DNA of 38,033 bases from an uncultured Litorivicinus sp. (GCA_902536515.1 CACAXU010000008.1:1-38033), one strand, 5' to 3'; positions 1 through 8,740 are shown, counted from the stretch's first letter. Numbers and translations: made by a program. Notes: a model not told the origin generated them from the letters alone.

Positions 1-146
1 GCATCGGATATACCGGTGATCACAAAACTGATAACCACCAGGATAGGTAAAGCCACACATAGTGCGGCAATGACTGTGGTAAAGAGCAATTTGTTGGGCA
101 GATTGAATGGCCAACGAACTGGTGGGTCACTTGAAGCTATTGCCAA
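1..146 (-). CDS. Fe(3+) ABC transporter permease, N-terminal fragment
   Basis: Only the first 48 or so codons are in the window; the gene continues past base 1. The frame from TTG at 146 encodes a short polar stretch (LAIASSDPPVRWPFN) and then a hydrophobic helix (LLFTTVIAALCVALPILVV), as expected for the first membrane segment of an FbpB/FutB-type permease. The TTG overlaps the stop codon of the upstream iron-binding protein gene, so the two are probably translationally coupled. The frame is closed upstream by a TAA, and TTG is the only usual start codon before the helix. The assignment rests mainly on position after a binding-protein gene and on the membrane segment. The start codon is inferred. 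Confidence 0.6.
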   Translation of the reverse strand, partial: MAIASSDPPVRWPFNLPNKLLFTTVIAALCVALPILVVISFVITGISD

Positions 147-1150
147 CCGGCGCGATCCATTAATTTGACAGCCTGCTTGTTATTGACCCCCAAGATGCTC
201 AAATTCAAAACATCTGATTTGAATTTGCCCAATGATGCAATCGTGGCCGAGGGAGCAACAGCCTCTACGACTGGGTACTCATGATTTATTTCAGCATAAT
301 ATGCTTGCGCTTCTTCTGACACCATGAATTCCAGTAGCCGAATGGCTTCGTCACGATTTTTGGCATATTTGGTTACCCCGATCGCAGACACATTGATATG
401 CGAACCTCGACGATCTTGGTTTGGCCAGAACACACCCAATTTGGAAACTACCTCACGGTCTTTTAATTTCTTTGAGTCAATCAACCGGCCAAAATAATAA
501 GTATTCGCAATAGCCAGGTCACATTGACCCGCAGCGGCAGCACGAAGCTGATCAGTATCCCCGCCAGTTGGTTTGCGAGCCAAATTAGATACCAAGCCTT
601 CAGCCCATTTTTGGGTAGCCTCCGAACCGTTCGCTTCGATCATTGAAGCCACGAGCGACTGATTATAAATGTTGTTCGATGATCGAATACAAATACGATT
701 TTTCCATTGAGAATCAGTTAACGCCTCATAGGTCGAAAGCTCGGATGGATTCACACGGTCCTTTACGTAAAAAATCGGACGTGCCCGAACCGTCAAACCA
801 AACCATTGATTATCCGGATCCCGAAGGTTTACAGGAATTTTCTCAGCAAGAATAGCGTTTTTAACCGGTGAGAGGACCCCTGCCATTTTTGCGCGATGGA
901 AATTCCCTGCGTCAACAGTAACCAGGACATCAGCTGGTGTTGCAGCTCCCTCTGCCTGAATTCGAGACAACAACGCATTTGCTTTACCAGTGATCAGGTT
1001 AACTTCGATTCTGGTTTGTTCGGTAAAGCGATCGAGAAGCGGAACGATAAGCGCATCTTTTCGTGAGGAGTACACATTAACCTCTCCCGCCATCATGGGG
1101 CCTGTGAGGATAAGAGCGATCAGGGTTAGCACAATTTGAGGGGTACGCAT
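137..1150 (-). CDS. fbpA: Periplasmic Fe(3+)-binding protein of an iron ABC transporter (FbpA/FutA/IdiA type)
   Basis: This 337-residue protein would capture ferric iron in the periplasm and pass it to an inner-membrane permease. Residues 1-21 form a signal peptide with a likely cut after MMA. The mature protein opens with the family motif EVNVYSSRK, and Y27 is a likely ligand. The tandem tyrosines Y218 and Y219 in NTYYFGR match the iron-coordinating tyrosines of this family, and Y162 (NIYNQS) is a further candidate. The length is normal. The ATG at 1150 has a GGAG ribosome-binding site 6-7 nt upstream. The permease gene follows with overlap. A Fur-like palindrome lies 25 nt upstream. The family is clear; iron rather than another metal is inferred from the tyrosine motif. 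Confidence 0.9.
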   Translation of the reverse strand: MRTPQIVLTLIALILTGPMMAGEVNVYSSRKDALIVPLLDRFTEQTRIEVNLITGKANALLSRIQAEGAATPADVLVTVDAGNFHRAKMAGVLSPVKNAILAEKIPVNLRDPDNQWFGLTVRARPIFYVKDRVNPSELSTYEALTDSQWKNRICIRSSNNIYNQSLVASMIEANGSEATQKWAEGLVSNLARKPTGGDTDQLRAAAAGQCDLAIANTYYFGRLIDSKKLKDREVVSKLGVFWPNQDRRGSHINVSAIGVTKYAKNRDEAIRLLEFMVSEEAQAYYAEINHEYPVVEAVAPSATIASLGKFKSDVLNLSILGVNNKQAVKLMDRAGWQ

Positions 1151-1174
1151 TCATTTCTCCGCGAATTTCACACG

Positions 1175-1194
1175 GATAATAGATTAATGCAATC
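1175..1194 (-). promoter_or_regulatory. Candidate Fur-like operator/promoter of the iron-binding protein gene
   Basis: The plus-strand sequence GATAATAGATTAATGCAATC resembles a Fur box (GATAATGATAATCATTATC) over about 13 of 19 positions if one base is skipped, and it contains the inverted repeat AGATT/AATCT. On the minus strand it overlaps a weak sigma-70 pair (TTGTAT, 17 nt, TAATCT). Position and target gene fit iron repression, but the match is imperfect. Confidence 0.3.
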
Positions 1195-1234
1195 TAAAAT
1201 TTAATACAATACATTCGCATTTAGATTTGCGAGA

Positions 1235-1672
1235 TCAATCTACTTCTGACCAGCCGATTCCAACCAATTGGTTTGCCTTGAATAGCATTGCGCGAAGTTC
1301 TTCGACACCATCCACCTGGGCTCGAAAATACAGAACATCGTAAACCTCACCACCTTTGATGTAGTGGTCCGCCAAAGTGGTTCCACGATCAACATTCGTA
1401 GCGGGCCCGAGAATCTCGAGTACCTCAACTTTCGTCTGCCCTACCTCAACCTTTGCAAGTTGATCAGCATTCAGCTCAAGCACAATATCATTCGTTGTTG
1501 CCGGCTCTGGAACGACCGTCTTTTCCTCAGAATGTGCGGCTTCCATCGTTGGTTCAGCTATCGCGGAGTCTTCATCCGACGTCCAAAATTTCATATCGGA
1601 TGTCCACGATTCCGGAATCATTGAACACGCTGTCAGACTGAAAGATATCAAGAGAATAATAAGTAATCGCAT
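1235..1672 (-). CDS. Small lipoprotein with an SmpA/OmlA-like (BamE-like) domain
   Basis: This 145-residue protein begins with a lipoprotein signal whose lipobox is SLTAC; Cys16 would be lipidated. Residues 17-70 are acidic, low-complexity linker. The C-terminal 75 residues carry a BamE/OmlA-like pattern: a helix with VEVGQTKVEVLEILGPA, then beta strands around YDVLYFRA and a final NQLVGIGW. Such domains usually sit on the inner face of the outer membrane. It is too divergent and has too long a linker to be called BamE itself. It stands alone between fbpA and nagA, with no terminator seen on either side. Lipoprotein status is well supported; the exact role is unknown. Confidence 0.75.
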   Translation of the reverse strand: MRLLIILLISFSLTACSMIPESWTSDMKFWTSDEDSAIAEPTMEAAHSEEKTVVPEPATTNDIVLELNADQLAKVEVGQTKVEVLEILGPATNVDRGTTLADHYIKGGEVYDVLYFRAQVDGVEELRAMLFKANQLVGIGWSEVD

Positions 1673-1744
1673 GTTAAACCCTTTCTTTTTGAATGCTGCT
1701 ATTGAACAGCAACCAAGCGCTGTTGTCGCTCTAAACGATCAAAC

Positions 1745-2824
1745 CTAAAATATCGGCTGCCCATTAATCCACACCGATTCGAGGGTTTGGCCCCGAAACG
1801 TTACAAAATCGGACACGTTCCCACGAATAATCGCCCCCTGGTTCGTTAAGCCAAGCCACGATGCAGGTCGCGTACTTGTCATTGCTGCGATTTCTGGCCA
1901 TTCCAATCCAAATTGACGCAAGGTATTCACAGTGATTTCTGCAGTGGCAGCACTTCCTGCCAGTGTTCCATCGCTCAAACGCACAACATCATCTTTTTTG
2001 AATACCCGATGCGTTCCCAACTGATATTCGCCATCAGGCATGCCAGCAGCAGAGGTGGAATCAGTCACAGAATACAAGTGCAAGATTTGCTTCCTCGCTA
2101 ACTGAAAACATGGTTCTGTAACATGAACTCCATCGCAAATGATTTCCGAATACCGAGCCGTTAAAAGTGCAGCTTGTGAAACCCCAGGACAACGATGATG
2201 AACGCCAGTCATTGCGTTAAAGAGGTGCGTGGCCCCAGCCCCACGTTCGAACAACTCACAAGAGCGATGATAGTCACATCCTGAATGCCCAATCTGCAGT
2301 TTCACGGCAAATTCTTCAGCAAGCACAGGAAGAATGCCATCTGGGTCTTGTTCTGGCGCATAGGTCATGACGCGGACGATGCCAGACTCAAACCACGACC
2401 GAACCTTCGATGGGTCAACACGACGTGTCAATGCGGGTTGCGCACCAAGCTTCCCTTCACTCAAATACGGTCCCTCGAGATGAATACCAAGGCAACGAGC
2501 TTCAGAATGATCGCGGTTGTGCATTACGACTTTTGTAGCCTCGATTACTTGATCAATCGATGCGTCGTCGGCGGTCACAGTCGTCGCCAAAAATGCAGTG
2601 AGTCCGTATCGAGCATGCGTACGGGCAAGCTGTCGGATGCCATCCATCCCGTCCATGACGTCTCCACCACCTCCGCCGTGAATATGGCAGTCAATAATTC
2701 CGGGTAGAACAATTCGGTCTTCCACTTGGGTTGACTTGGATAGGGATTGAATGGTCGCACCAAATTCAATCGATCCTCTGAACACCCCATGCGGAGTCAC
2801 AAGATGACCAGTTAACTCAGGCAT
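1745..2824 (-). CDS. nagA: N-acetylglucosamine-6-phosphate deacetylase
   Basis: The enzyme converts GlcNAc-6-phosphate to glucosamine-6-phosphate and acetate in cytoplasmic amino-sugar catabolism or cell-wall recycling. From ATG at 2824 it is 359 residues, about normal. Amidohydrolase landmarks are in order: HIH at about residue 47, LEGPYLS, the metal histidines in IGHSGCDYHR and ATHLFNAM, DGVHV, and the catalytic aspartate in TDSTSAAG. I chose ATG 2824 over the in-frame TTG at 2842 because GGGAG lies 4 nt upstream of it. It overlaps the kinase stop as ATGCCTGA, implying coupling. No nagB or sugar transporter is in the window. Confidence 0.92.
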   Translation of the reverse strand: MPELTGHLVTPHGVFRGSIEFGATIQSLSKSTQVEDRIVLPGIIDCHIHGGGGGDVMDGMDGIRQLARTHARYGLTAFLATTVTADDASIDQVIEATKVVMHNRDHSEARCLGIHLEGPYLSEGKLGAQPALTRRVDPSKVRSWFESGIVRVMTYAPEQDPDGILPVLAEEFAVKLQIGHSGCDYHRSCELFERGAGATHLFNAMTGVHHRCPGVSQAALLTARYSEIICDGVHVTEPCFQLARKQILHLYSVTDSTSAAGMPDGEYQLGTHRVFKKDDVVRLSDGTLAGSAATAEITVNTLRQFGLEWPEIAAMTSTRPASWLGLTNQGAIIRGNVSDFVTFRGQTLESVWINGQPIF

Positions 2825-3677
2825 ATGACTCCCAGCAGTCAATCGTTAATTGCTGTCGATGTTGATCTATATAGGCAAGACCATCAAGTGCATCGCCCTG
2901 CGGCTCAACCACTTGATAGCCTAACGATTGGATTCGGGGTGAATAAATAGCAGATAGACCGCCAACGAGGGTGATGGGAAGATGTTTTGGAAAATCTTGG
3001 AGCAAATCAATCAACGCCGTCAATCCCTCTGAAACGATATCGGCACTCAAAGAGACTTGACCCTCGGCCTCGACGATTATTTTGGCCAATGAGGCAAATT
3101 GTCGAGGCTGAGCGGTATTCGCAAATTCCATCCATTGAGTCACTGATTGACCAATAGCCAGTCGATCAATCAAAACCTGATGCGATTGATCAATTAGACC
3201 TCGATCAACTAGGCGAACCAGTTCCTGCAGAAAGCGCAACCCAATCCAAGCGCCACCACCCTGGTCGGCCAGCATAAAACCAAAACCGCCCCGTCGTAAC
3301 AGTTGCTGAGATTCGTCCAACCACGCAAGGACAACACCTGTCCCGACAGTCAGACAGCCGCCAGGCGTTCCGCAATGCGCACCAAACAACCCAGAGTCGC
3401 GGTCTGAAACCAACAACGTCTTACAGGGAGGATTGAATAAAAATGCTGATCTCTGTTTGGCATACTCTGATCCTGCCAGACCCGCAACGCATTTCACAGG
3501 CATCGGCATGTCAGCTAGAGTGATTGCCTGCATGATCTGTTCCCAGCAAACATCAGCCCCGAGGCCCAGGTTTGAAGGGCCAGTCACGACCTCTGATATA
3601 ACCGTCTGATCTGCTTGACTGAGAAACCGAACCCGAGTCTTGGTACCGCCTCCATCAATCAACGCAATCAGGTTCAT
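2817..3677 (-). CDS. N-acetylglucosamine/glucosamine kinase (BadF/BadG ATPase fold)
   Basis: This is a 286-residue ASKHA-fold sugar kinase. The phosphate-1 loop is DGGGTKTR at residues 8-15, the second phosphate-binding region is around VGTGVVLAW, and the family signature ADQGGGAWIG lies just after it. These match GspK- and NAGK-like kinases. Because the next gene is nagA, the likely reaction is GlcNAc + ATP to GlcNAc-6-phosphate, though glucosamine is possible. The start is ATG 3677, which overlaps the preceding decarboxylase stop as ATGA; a longer upstream start would lie deep inside that gene. The family is firm and the substrate is inferred from context. Confidence 0.82.
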   Translation of the reverse strand: MNLIALIDGGGTKTRVRFLSQADQTVISEVVTGPSNLGLGADVCWEQIMQAITLADMPMPVKCVAGLAGSEYAKQRSAFLFNPPCKTLLVSDRDSGLFGAHCGTPGGCLTVGTGVVLAWLDESQQLLRRGGFGFMLADQGGGAWIGLRFLQELVRLVDRGLIDQSHQVLIDRLAIGQSVTQWMEFANTAQPRQFASLAKIIVEAEGQVSLSADIVSEGLTALIDLLQDFPKHLPITLVGGLSAIYSPRIQSLGYQVVEPQGDALDGLAYIDQHRQQLTIDCWESYA

Positions 3678-4831
3678 ACCAAGTGTCCATATCCTTGCCA
3701 TAATTCCGGAAGCGCTCGTGTCACTACCGCAGGCGGAGCAATTCCATTAAACTGCGTAGCGCTTGCCAAGGTATATGCCCCCATCTCATGGAAGACAATC
3801 ACATCGTTCATGTTCAGTATCGGCAATTCAGGGTAGCGACCGAGCTCATCAATCGAATCACAGGTCGGTCCCGCAAATACGCAAGGAGATAACTCATCAC
3901 TCGAGGTGAAGACTGACATTCGATACTGCGTTCCATCGAACAACCGACCGGACTGTGCTCCATAAACACCATCATCGAGGTAAAACCACCAACCATCACG
4001 ACGCTTCGCACGGCCAACGACTTTGCAAACCAAAGCCATCGATGGCGCTGAGATCGCCCGACCAGGCTCCGCCACGATTTCCAGATGCTTAGGGACTCGC
4101 TTAAGGACCTCACGAATCGGACGACAAAATGCGTCGAGATTGACTGCCTCACCAATGTAATGCGCTGGGAAACCACCGCCAATGTCAATTCGAAGAATTT
4201 CGGGCAGGCCCTCATTTTTGATCTGCTCACACAAATCCAAACAAACATCGAGGGCGTCTGCGTGTGTATTTGCAGTCGCGGCCTGTGACCCCACATGAAA
4301 GCAGAGGCCATCAACCCGAATCCCAGAATCATTAGCCACATCCAAAATACTCAACGCATCAAGTCGCGGTGCTCCAAACTTGCGACTCAGATCAATTGGA
4401 GCATCTGGGGCAATAAAGGATAATCGCAACATTACCCGAATCGAGTGCCGATACGGGATCAATTTCCATAACTCATCCACATTGTCCACAACAAAGGTGG
4501 TGACACCGGCGGCGACCGCTTTTTCGATCTCGGTCTCTGTTTTGATCGGATGAGTATGAATCATCCGTGATGCGTGGATCCCCACGTGCTCGAGCATCTT
4601 GATCTCAGCTGCACTTGCTACGTCAAAACACCCGCCCTCATTGGCCACGGTTTGTAACAAGCCCGGATAAGGATTCGATTTCACTGCGTAATATAAGTTG
4701 ACTTCCGGGAGTGCGCTCGACAGTTCATTCCACTGCCGACGACAGATTTCGGGGTCAAATACCAACGAGGGTGTTGACTCAATTAAACCAAGCCAAGTCG
4801 ATGCAGATTCACGCGGAAAGACATTGATCAA
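3674..4831 (-). CDS. Ornithine/lysine-type decarboxylase, fold-III PLP enzyme
   Basis: This cytoplasmic PLP enzyme most likely makes putrescine from ornithine. Family marks in order: PLP lysine in YYAVKSNP (about residue 51), HVGSQ, phosphate-binding IGGGFP, AEPGR, DDGVYG, the active-site Cys-Asp in GPTCDSID (about 324-325), and GAYT near the end. DDGVYG and GPTCD match eukaryotic-type ornithine decarboxylase rather than LysA. The start is uncertain because no in-frame ATG exists. TTG 4831 has GAGG 8 nt upstream, while TTG 4837 is too close to it. The frame stays open to a TGA near 4885. It lies 66 nt after parE and overlaps the kinase gene by 4 nt. Lysine as substrate is possible. Confidence 0.85.
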   Translation of the reverse strand: MINVFPRESASTWLGLIESTPSLVFDPEICRRQWNELSSALPEVNLYYAVKSNPYPGLLQTVANEGGCFDVASAAEIKMLEHVGIHASRMIHTHPIKTETEIEKAVAAGVTTFVVDNVDELWKLIPYRHSIRVMLRLSFIAPDAPIDLSRKFGAPRLDALSILDVANDSGIRVDGLCFHVGSQAATANTHADALDVCLDLCEQIKNEGLPEILRIDIGGGFPAHYIGEAVNLDAFCRPIREVLKRVPKHLEIVAEPGRAISAPSMALVCKVVGRAKRRDGWWFYLDDGVYGAQSGRLFDGTQYRMSVFTSSDELSPCVFAGPTCDSIDELGRYPELPILNMNDVIVFHEMGAYTLASATQFNGIAPPAVVTRALPELWQGYGHLV

Positions 4832-4897
4832 AATCAAATCCTCAAATCGATTTAGGACCGCGGCATCATAGAGAAATTGACTGAAATTTCAAGGATA

Positions 4898-6790
4898 TTA
4901 AGCAATATCCGCCATATGACCACTCGCTTCAAGCCACTGCTTCCGATCTGATGCTCGCTTCTTACCCAGCAACCTATCCATCACTTCATCTGTCCCGGCT
5001 GACGCATCCGAGTCGTCAAGGACCAACTGCACCAGTCGCCTTGTATCAGGATCCATGGTCGTCACGCGTAACTGGCCTGGATTCATCTCGCCCAATCCCT
5101 TGAAGCGAGTCACACTAATTTTTCCCGTCCGTTTGTCTGCACTCAAGCGATCCAAAATACCTTGCTTCTCGGCATCGTCAAGCGCGTACAACACCTCTTT
5201 ACCCACATCGATCCGGTATAGCGGAGGCATTGCAACGAAGACATGGCCCTGCTCAACAAGCGGCCTGAAGTGCTTCACGAATAACGCACAAAGAAGCGTC
5301 GCGATATGAAGTCCATCACTATCAGCATCAGCCAAAATGCACACTTTGCCGTATCTAAGACCTGTAAGATCTGAAGAACTCGGGTCGACACCAAGCGCGA
5401 CTGTGATGTCATGGACTTCATGCGAAGCCAAGATCTCGTCTGACTGGACTTCCCAGGTATTTAAGATCTTGCCACGAAGCGGCATCACTGCTTGAAATTC
5501 ACGATCACGTGCTTGCTTCGCCGAACCGCCAGCAGAATCACCCTCCACCAGGAACAGTTCACCGGCAAGTGCATCACCACTTGCACAGTCTGCAAGCTTA
5601 CCTGGTAGAGCTGGTCCTTGTGTGACTTTTTTGCGCGCGACCTGCGTCCTTGATTTCATGCGGCGCTGTGCTGCTGCAATGGCAATTTCCGCTAATTGAT
5701 CGCCAATCGCGGTATTGGAATTCAGATACAAACTGAAGGCATCGCGGACAACACCACTGACAAATACTGCACACTCGCGCGAACTCAATCGCTCTTTGGT
5801 TTGCCCGGAAAACTGAGGATCCTCGACTTTGACGCTCAACACATAAGAACATCGTTCCCATAAATCATCTGGGGACAGTTTCAGCCCACGTGGAATCAGA
5901 TTTCGGAACTCACAGAATTCGCGTAGTGCGTCCATTAAGCCTGTCCTCAAGCCATTCACGTGCGTGCCGCCTTGCGCAGTCGGAATCAGATTGACATATG
6001 ACTCTGTGACTAACTCACCACCCTCTGGCAACCAAGTCAATGCCCATTCCACCTCTTCACGCTCCGCAGAAAAAGCACCTGTGTACGGAGTCTCTGGCAC
6101 CACCAAAGACTCACTGATCTCCGACTGCAGATAATCAGTCAGACCATTCTCAAAGCACCAGCTTTCCGACTCGCCAGTTTTTTCCTCGTTCAAACAAATT
6201 GTCAGGCCTGAACACAAAACGGCTTTTGCTCGTAATAGGTGACGCAAACGCACCACAGATATATTTGCAGAATCGAAATATTGTGGGTCGGGTTTGAAAC
6301 GCACAGTCGTACCCACGTCTTTCTTCAAACATGAGCCGACTTCATTCAATTCACGAACTTTATCACCGTTGGCAAATCCAATGTGATATCGCTTCCCATC
6401 GCGACGAACTTCAACATCAACTGCTGTCGACAATGCATTCACCACGCTCACGCCTACACCATGCAAACCACCAGAGAATTGGTAATTCTTGTTAGAGAAC
6501 TTGCCTCCAGCGTGAAGCTTTGTGAGTATCAGCTCAACACCTGGGATACCTTCTTCAGGGTGAAGATCAACAGGCATACCTCGCCCGTTATCGCTTACAG
6601 AGATAGACCCATCAGACAAGAGCACAACAGCGATGCGATTTGCGTGACCAGCAAGCGCCTCATCTACGGAGTTATCGATTACCTCTTGTGCCAAATGATT
6701 TGGACGGGTTGTGTCTGTGTACATGCCTGGGCGGCGTTTGACAGGATCTAGTCCTGAAAGGACTTCAATATCCTGTGCCTGATAACTCAT
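4898..6790 (-). CDS. parE: DNA topoisomerase IV subunit B
   Basis: This is the ATPase subunit of topoisomerase IV, which decatenates daughter chromosomes with ParC (not in the window). The 630-residue length is normal for ParE and too short for a GyrB with its extra insertion. The GHKL ATP site is visible in EVIDNSVDEALAG and SDNGRGMP, followed by GGLHGVGVSVVNALS. The TOPRIM domain shows LFLVEGDSAGGSA, PLRGKILN and DADSDGLH, and the C-terminus has KGLGEMNP. The DADSDG motif and short C-terminus favour ParE. The ATG start overlaps the end of yqiB by 26 nt. Confidence 0.96.
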   Translation of the reverse strand: MSYQAQDIEVLSGLDPVKRRPGMYTDTTRPNHLAQEVIDNSVDEALAGHANRIAVVLLSDGSISVSDNGRGMPVDLHPEEGIPGVELILTKLHAGGKFSNKNYQFSGGLHGVGVSVVNALSTAVDVEVRRDGKRYHIGFANGDKVRELNEVGSCLKKDVGTTVRFKPDPQYFDSANISVVRLRHLLRAKAVLCSGLTICLNEEKTGESESWCFENGLTDYLQSEISESLVVPETPYTGAFSAEREEVEWALTWLPEGGELVTESYVNLIPTAQGGTHVNGLRTGLMDALREFCEFRNLIPRGLKLSPDDLWERCSYVLSVKVEDPQFSGQTKERLSSRECAVFVSGVVRDAFSLYLNSNTAIGDQLAEIAIAAAQRRMKSRTQVARKKVTQGPALPGKLADCASGDALAGELFLVEGDSAGGSAKQARDREFQAVMPLRGKILNTWEVQSDEILASHEVHDITVALGVDPSSSDLTGLRYGKVCILADADSDGLHIATLLCALFVKHFRPLVEQGHVFVAMPPLYRIDVGKEVLYALDDAEKQGILDRLSADKRTGKISVTRFKGLGEMNPGQLRVTTMDPDTRRLVQLVLDDSDASAGTDEVMDRLLGKKRASDRKQWLEASGHMADIA

Positions 6791-7247
6791 TCGTGTTGAT
6801 TCCGTATGCTGATAGATCGGCGAGGCCGTGATGCAAACAATAGGAGAGCCATTCGCTTAAAAACTGATCCAATTGCTCTCGCTCGTTCGGTTGGACCATG
6901 GACGGATTTGGATAGGGATATGCGCCTTGGATAAAGTCCGATGAACTCTCGTCTGTCACTTCGGCCAGATGCAAATCATGATAAAGCCGAACTGTAAATG
7001 CAGGCAAAGGAACCCAGGTACGTCCTCCGCGCAACAAACTGCACTGACTTTCACACAATCCCGTGTAGGGCCCAAGATCGGTAAAACGCATCCTCACAAG
7101 ACAGTCTTGGCCACCAAAAGGTAATACAAACTGAAGGTTATCCTCTGGACCAAACCGACGCGCAAGACGCAACAGCAAACTGTAGTTCAATCCACAGCTT
7201 GCATGATGCTTCTTTAAATTCGGTACGTGGCGCGCCTTCTGAGACAA
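6765..7247 (-). CDS. yqiB: DUF1249 family protein (YqiB)
   Basis: This 160-residue cytoplasmic protein of unknown function is recognisable as DUF1249 by YPYPNPSMVQPNE and the C-terminal EWLSYCLHHGLADL. In Escherichia coli yqiB lies between nudF and cpdA-yqiA-parE. Here the order is nudF-yqiB-parE, with cpdA and yqiA absent. The start is TTG at 7247, with AGGAG 6 nt upstream inside the nudF stop region. The end overlaps parE by 26 nt, so the two are probably coupled. Nothing in the sequence shows an enzymatic activity. Confidence 0.88.
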   Translation of the reverse strand: MSQKARHVPNLKKHHASCGLNYSLLLRLARRFGPEDNLQFVLPFGGQDCLVRMRFTDLGPYTGLCESQCSLLRGGRTWVPLPAFTVRLYHDLHLAEVTDESSSDFIQGAYPYPNPSMVQPNEREQLDQFLSEWLSYCLHHGLADLSAYGINTNELSGTGY

Positions 7248-7248
7248 G

Positions 7249-7878
7249 TCACTCTCCTTCCTGTAAATACGAATAGTTCATTTTGAGCCATTGTAATCCG
7301 ATGATTGCAGCCCCGTTGTTTACCTTTCCAGTCTGCAATGCTTCTAGGGCTGACGCAATGGAAATCACATGGACTTTGAGATCTTCGTGCTCTTCAGCTT
7401 GACCTCGGTACGAAGAGATTCCAGAGACATCGCAGGGCGCAAAAAATAAATGTATCAACTCGTTGGAGCCACCAGGACTAGGATAGTAGGTAAATAAAAG
7501 GTCGGGATCATTGAGAAGCTCGAGTCCAGTCTCTTCAAGCACTTCCCGATGACAAGTTTGTAATGGAGATTCGTTGTCGTCACAAATTCCCGCCACCCAT
7601 TCAAGCATCCAAGGACTGTCGTCCAAATCTGACATGGCAGCACCAATCCGAAACTGCTCCACCATCACAAGCTCTCTGCGCGTTATATCACACAAAATCA
7701 CAACAACGGCGGGCGTTCGAATGAATAGCTCCCGATGCATGGGTCCAATCAACTCAGCTTGGTACCCGCGATGCGTCACCGTCAGTTGGTCTAATTGAAA
7801 AAAGCCATCAGCTAAACGAGTGGTCGCTCGAAGGTCCCAATCATTCGCTCCGAATTGCGGATTCGGCCATTCAGCCAT
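7249..7878 (-). CDS. nudF: ADP-ribose pyrophosphatase (Nudix hydrolase)
   Basis: NudF hydrolyses ADP-ribose to AMP and ribose-5-phosphate. The 209-residue protein has a complete Nudix box at about residues 97-119: G97, then E five residues on, then REVLEETGL matching the REUxEExGU core. The region before it (AVVVILCDITRRELVMVEQFR) is typical of the ADP-ribose pyrophosphatase subgroup. The ATG at 7878 overlaps the thiD stop as ATGGCTGA. Its position beside yqiB and parE is the usual enterobacterial/pseudomonad context. Confidence 0.92.
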   Translation of the reverse strand: MAEWPNPQFGANDWDLRATTRLADGFFQLDQLTVTHRGYQAELIGPMHRELFIRTPAVVVILCDITRRELVMVEQFRIGAAMSDLDDSPWMLEWVAGICDDNESPLQTCHREVLEETGLELLNDPDLLFTYYPSPGGSNELIHLFFAPCDVSGISSYRGQAEEHEDLKVHVISIASALEALQTGKVNNGAAIIGLQWLKMNYSYLQEGE

Positions 7879-8677
7879 TATTCCCCCAGAGCGCCCAAAA
7901 ATGGTTCACAGGTCCATGTCCTTCACCAACATTCAACTGATCAGCAGCGGCAATCGCGCCGCTGATGTAATCCTTCGCTTTGGCCACAGCAACATCAACC
8001 GGATGCCCCTGCCCCAAATACGATGCTAAAGCGCTTGAGAGGGTACAACCAGTTCCATGAGTGTTTGTTGTTGCAACTCTCGCAGTGTCAAACCACTGGG
8101 CTTGGCTCTCAAACATCAGCAGATCTGGAGATTCTTCCCCCGAAAGATGGCCACCTTTCAATATCACCGCTTGTGGGCCAAGAGCAAGAAGAGCTCGCGC
8201 GTGAGAAAGCATGATATCGCGATCATATGCTTCGGTGACGCTGAGCAGATCGGCGGCCTCTGGTAGATTCGGTGTAATCACAGTGGCCTGAGGAATCAGA
8301 ACGTCACGCAAGGCTGCAATCGCATCCGCATGTAATAAACGATCCCCACTCTTCGCGACCATCACTGGATCAACCACTAAAGGGCATGACAGGGTTTCTA
8401 GAAATTTTGTAACCGCCTTAGTTACCTCGGGAGTTCCAAGCATGCCCACTTTCACTGCATCAATCCGAATATCGCGCGCAACTGTTCGCATTTGCTGCTC
8501 CAAAAAATCAATAGGAACTGGGTAGATCGCGTCAACACCGACAGTATTCTGCGCTGTGAGCGCTGTAATCACGCTAAGACCATATGCGCCTGTGGCTGAA
8601 ATTGCTTTCAAATCTGCCTGAATCCCAGCTCCGCCACCCGAGTCCGAGCCAGCAATTGTTAGAATATTTGCGTACAT
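7871..8677 (-). CDS. thiD: Hydroxymethylpyrimidine/phosphomethylpyrimidine kinase
   Basis: ThiD phosphorylates HMP and then HMP-phosphate to give HMP-PP for thiamine synthesis or salvage. The 268-residue ribokinase-fold protein starts with ILTIAGSDSGGGAGIQADLK, continues with SVITALTAQNT and VKVGML, and ends with the anion-hole motif NTHGTGCTLSSALAS, which contains the catalytic Cys/Asp region of this family. It has an ATG start with AGGAAGG upstream. It heads the long minus-strand run and is divergent from lptM, 63 nt away. No other thiamine gene is present. Confidence 0.95.
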   Translation of the reverse strand: MYANILTIAGSDSGGGAGIQADLKAISATGAYGLSVITALTAQNTVGVDAIYPVPIDFLEQQMRTVARDIRIDAVKVGMLGTPEVTKAVTKFLETLSCPLVVDPVMVAKSGDRLLHADAIAALRDVLIPQATVITPNLPEAADLLSVTEAYDRDIMLSHARALLALGPQAVILKGGHLSGEESPDLLMFESQAQWFDTARVATTNTHGTGCTLSSALASYLGQGHPVDVAVAKAKDYISGAIAAADQLNVGEGHGPVNHFWALWGNNG

Positions 8678-8740
8678 TTTCCTTCCTAAGTTTAAGACAG
8701 TGTAGCCGGTTTTAGGGCAAATCCGGGTATACTTCAGCGT

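Noticed and set aside
1690..1730. AACAGC/GCTGTT inverted repeat after nagA as a terminator
   Set aside because: Loop of 8 nt and no T-rich tract directly downstream on the minus strand.
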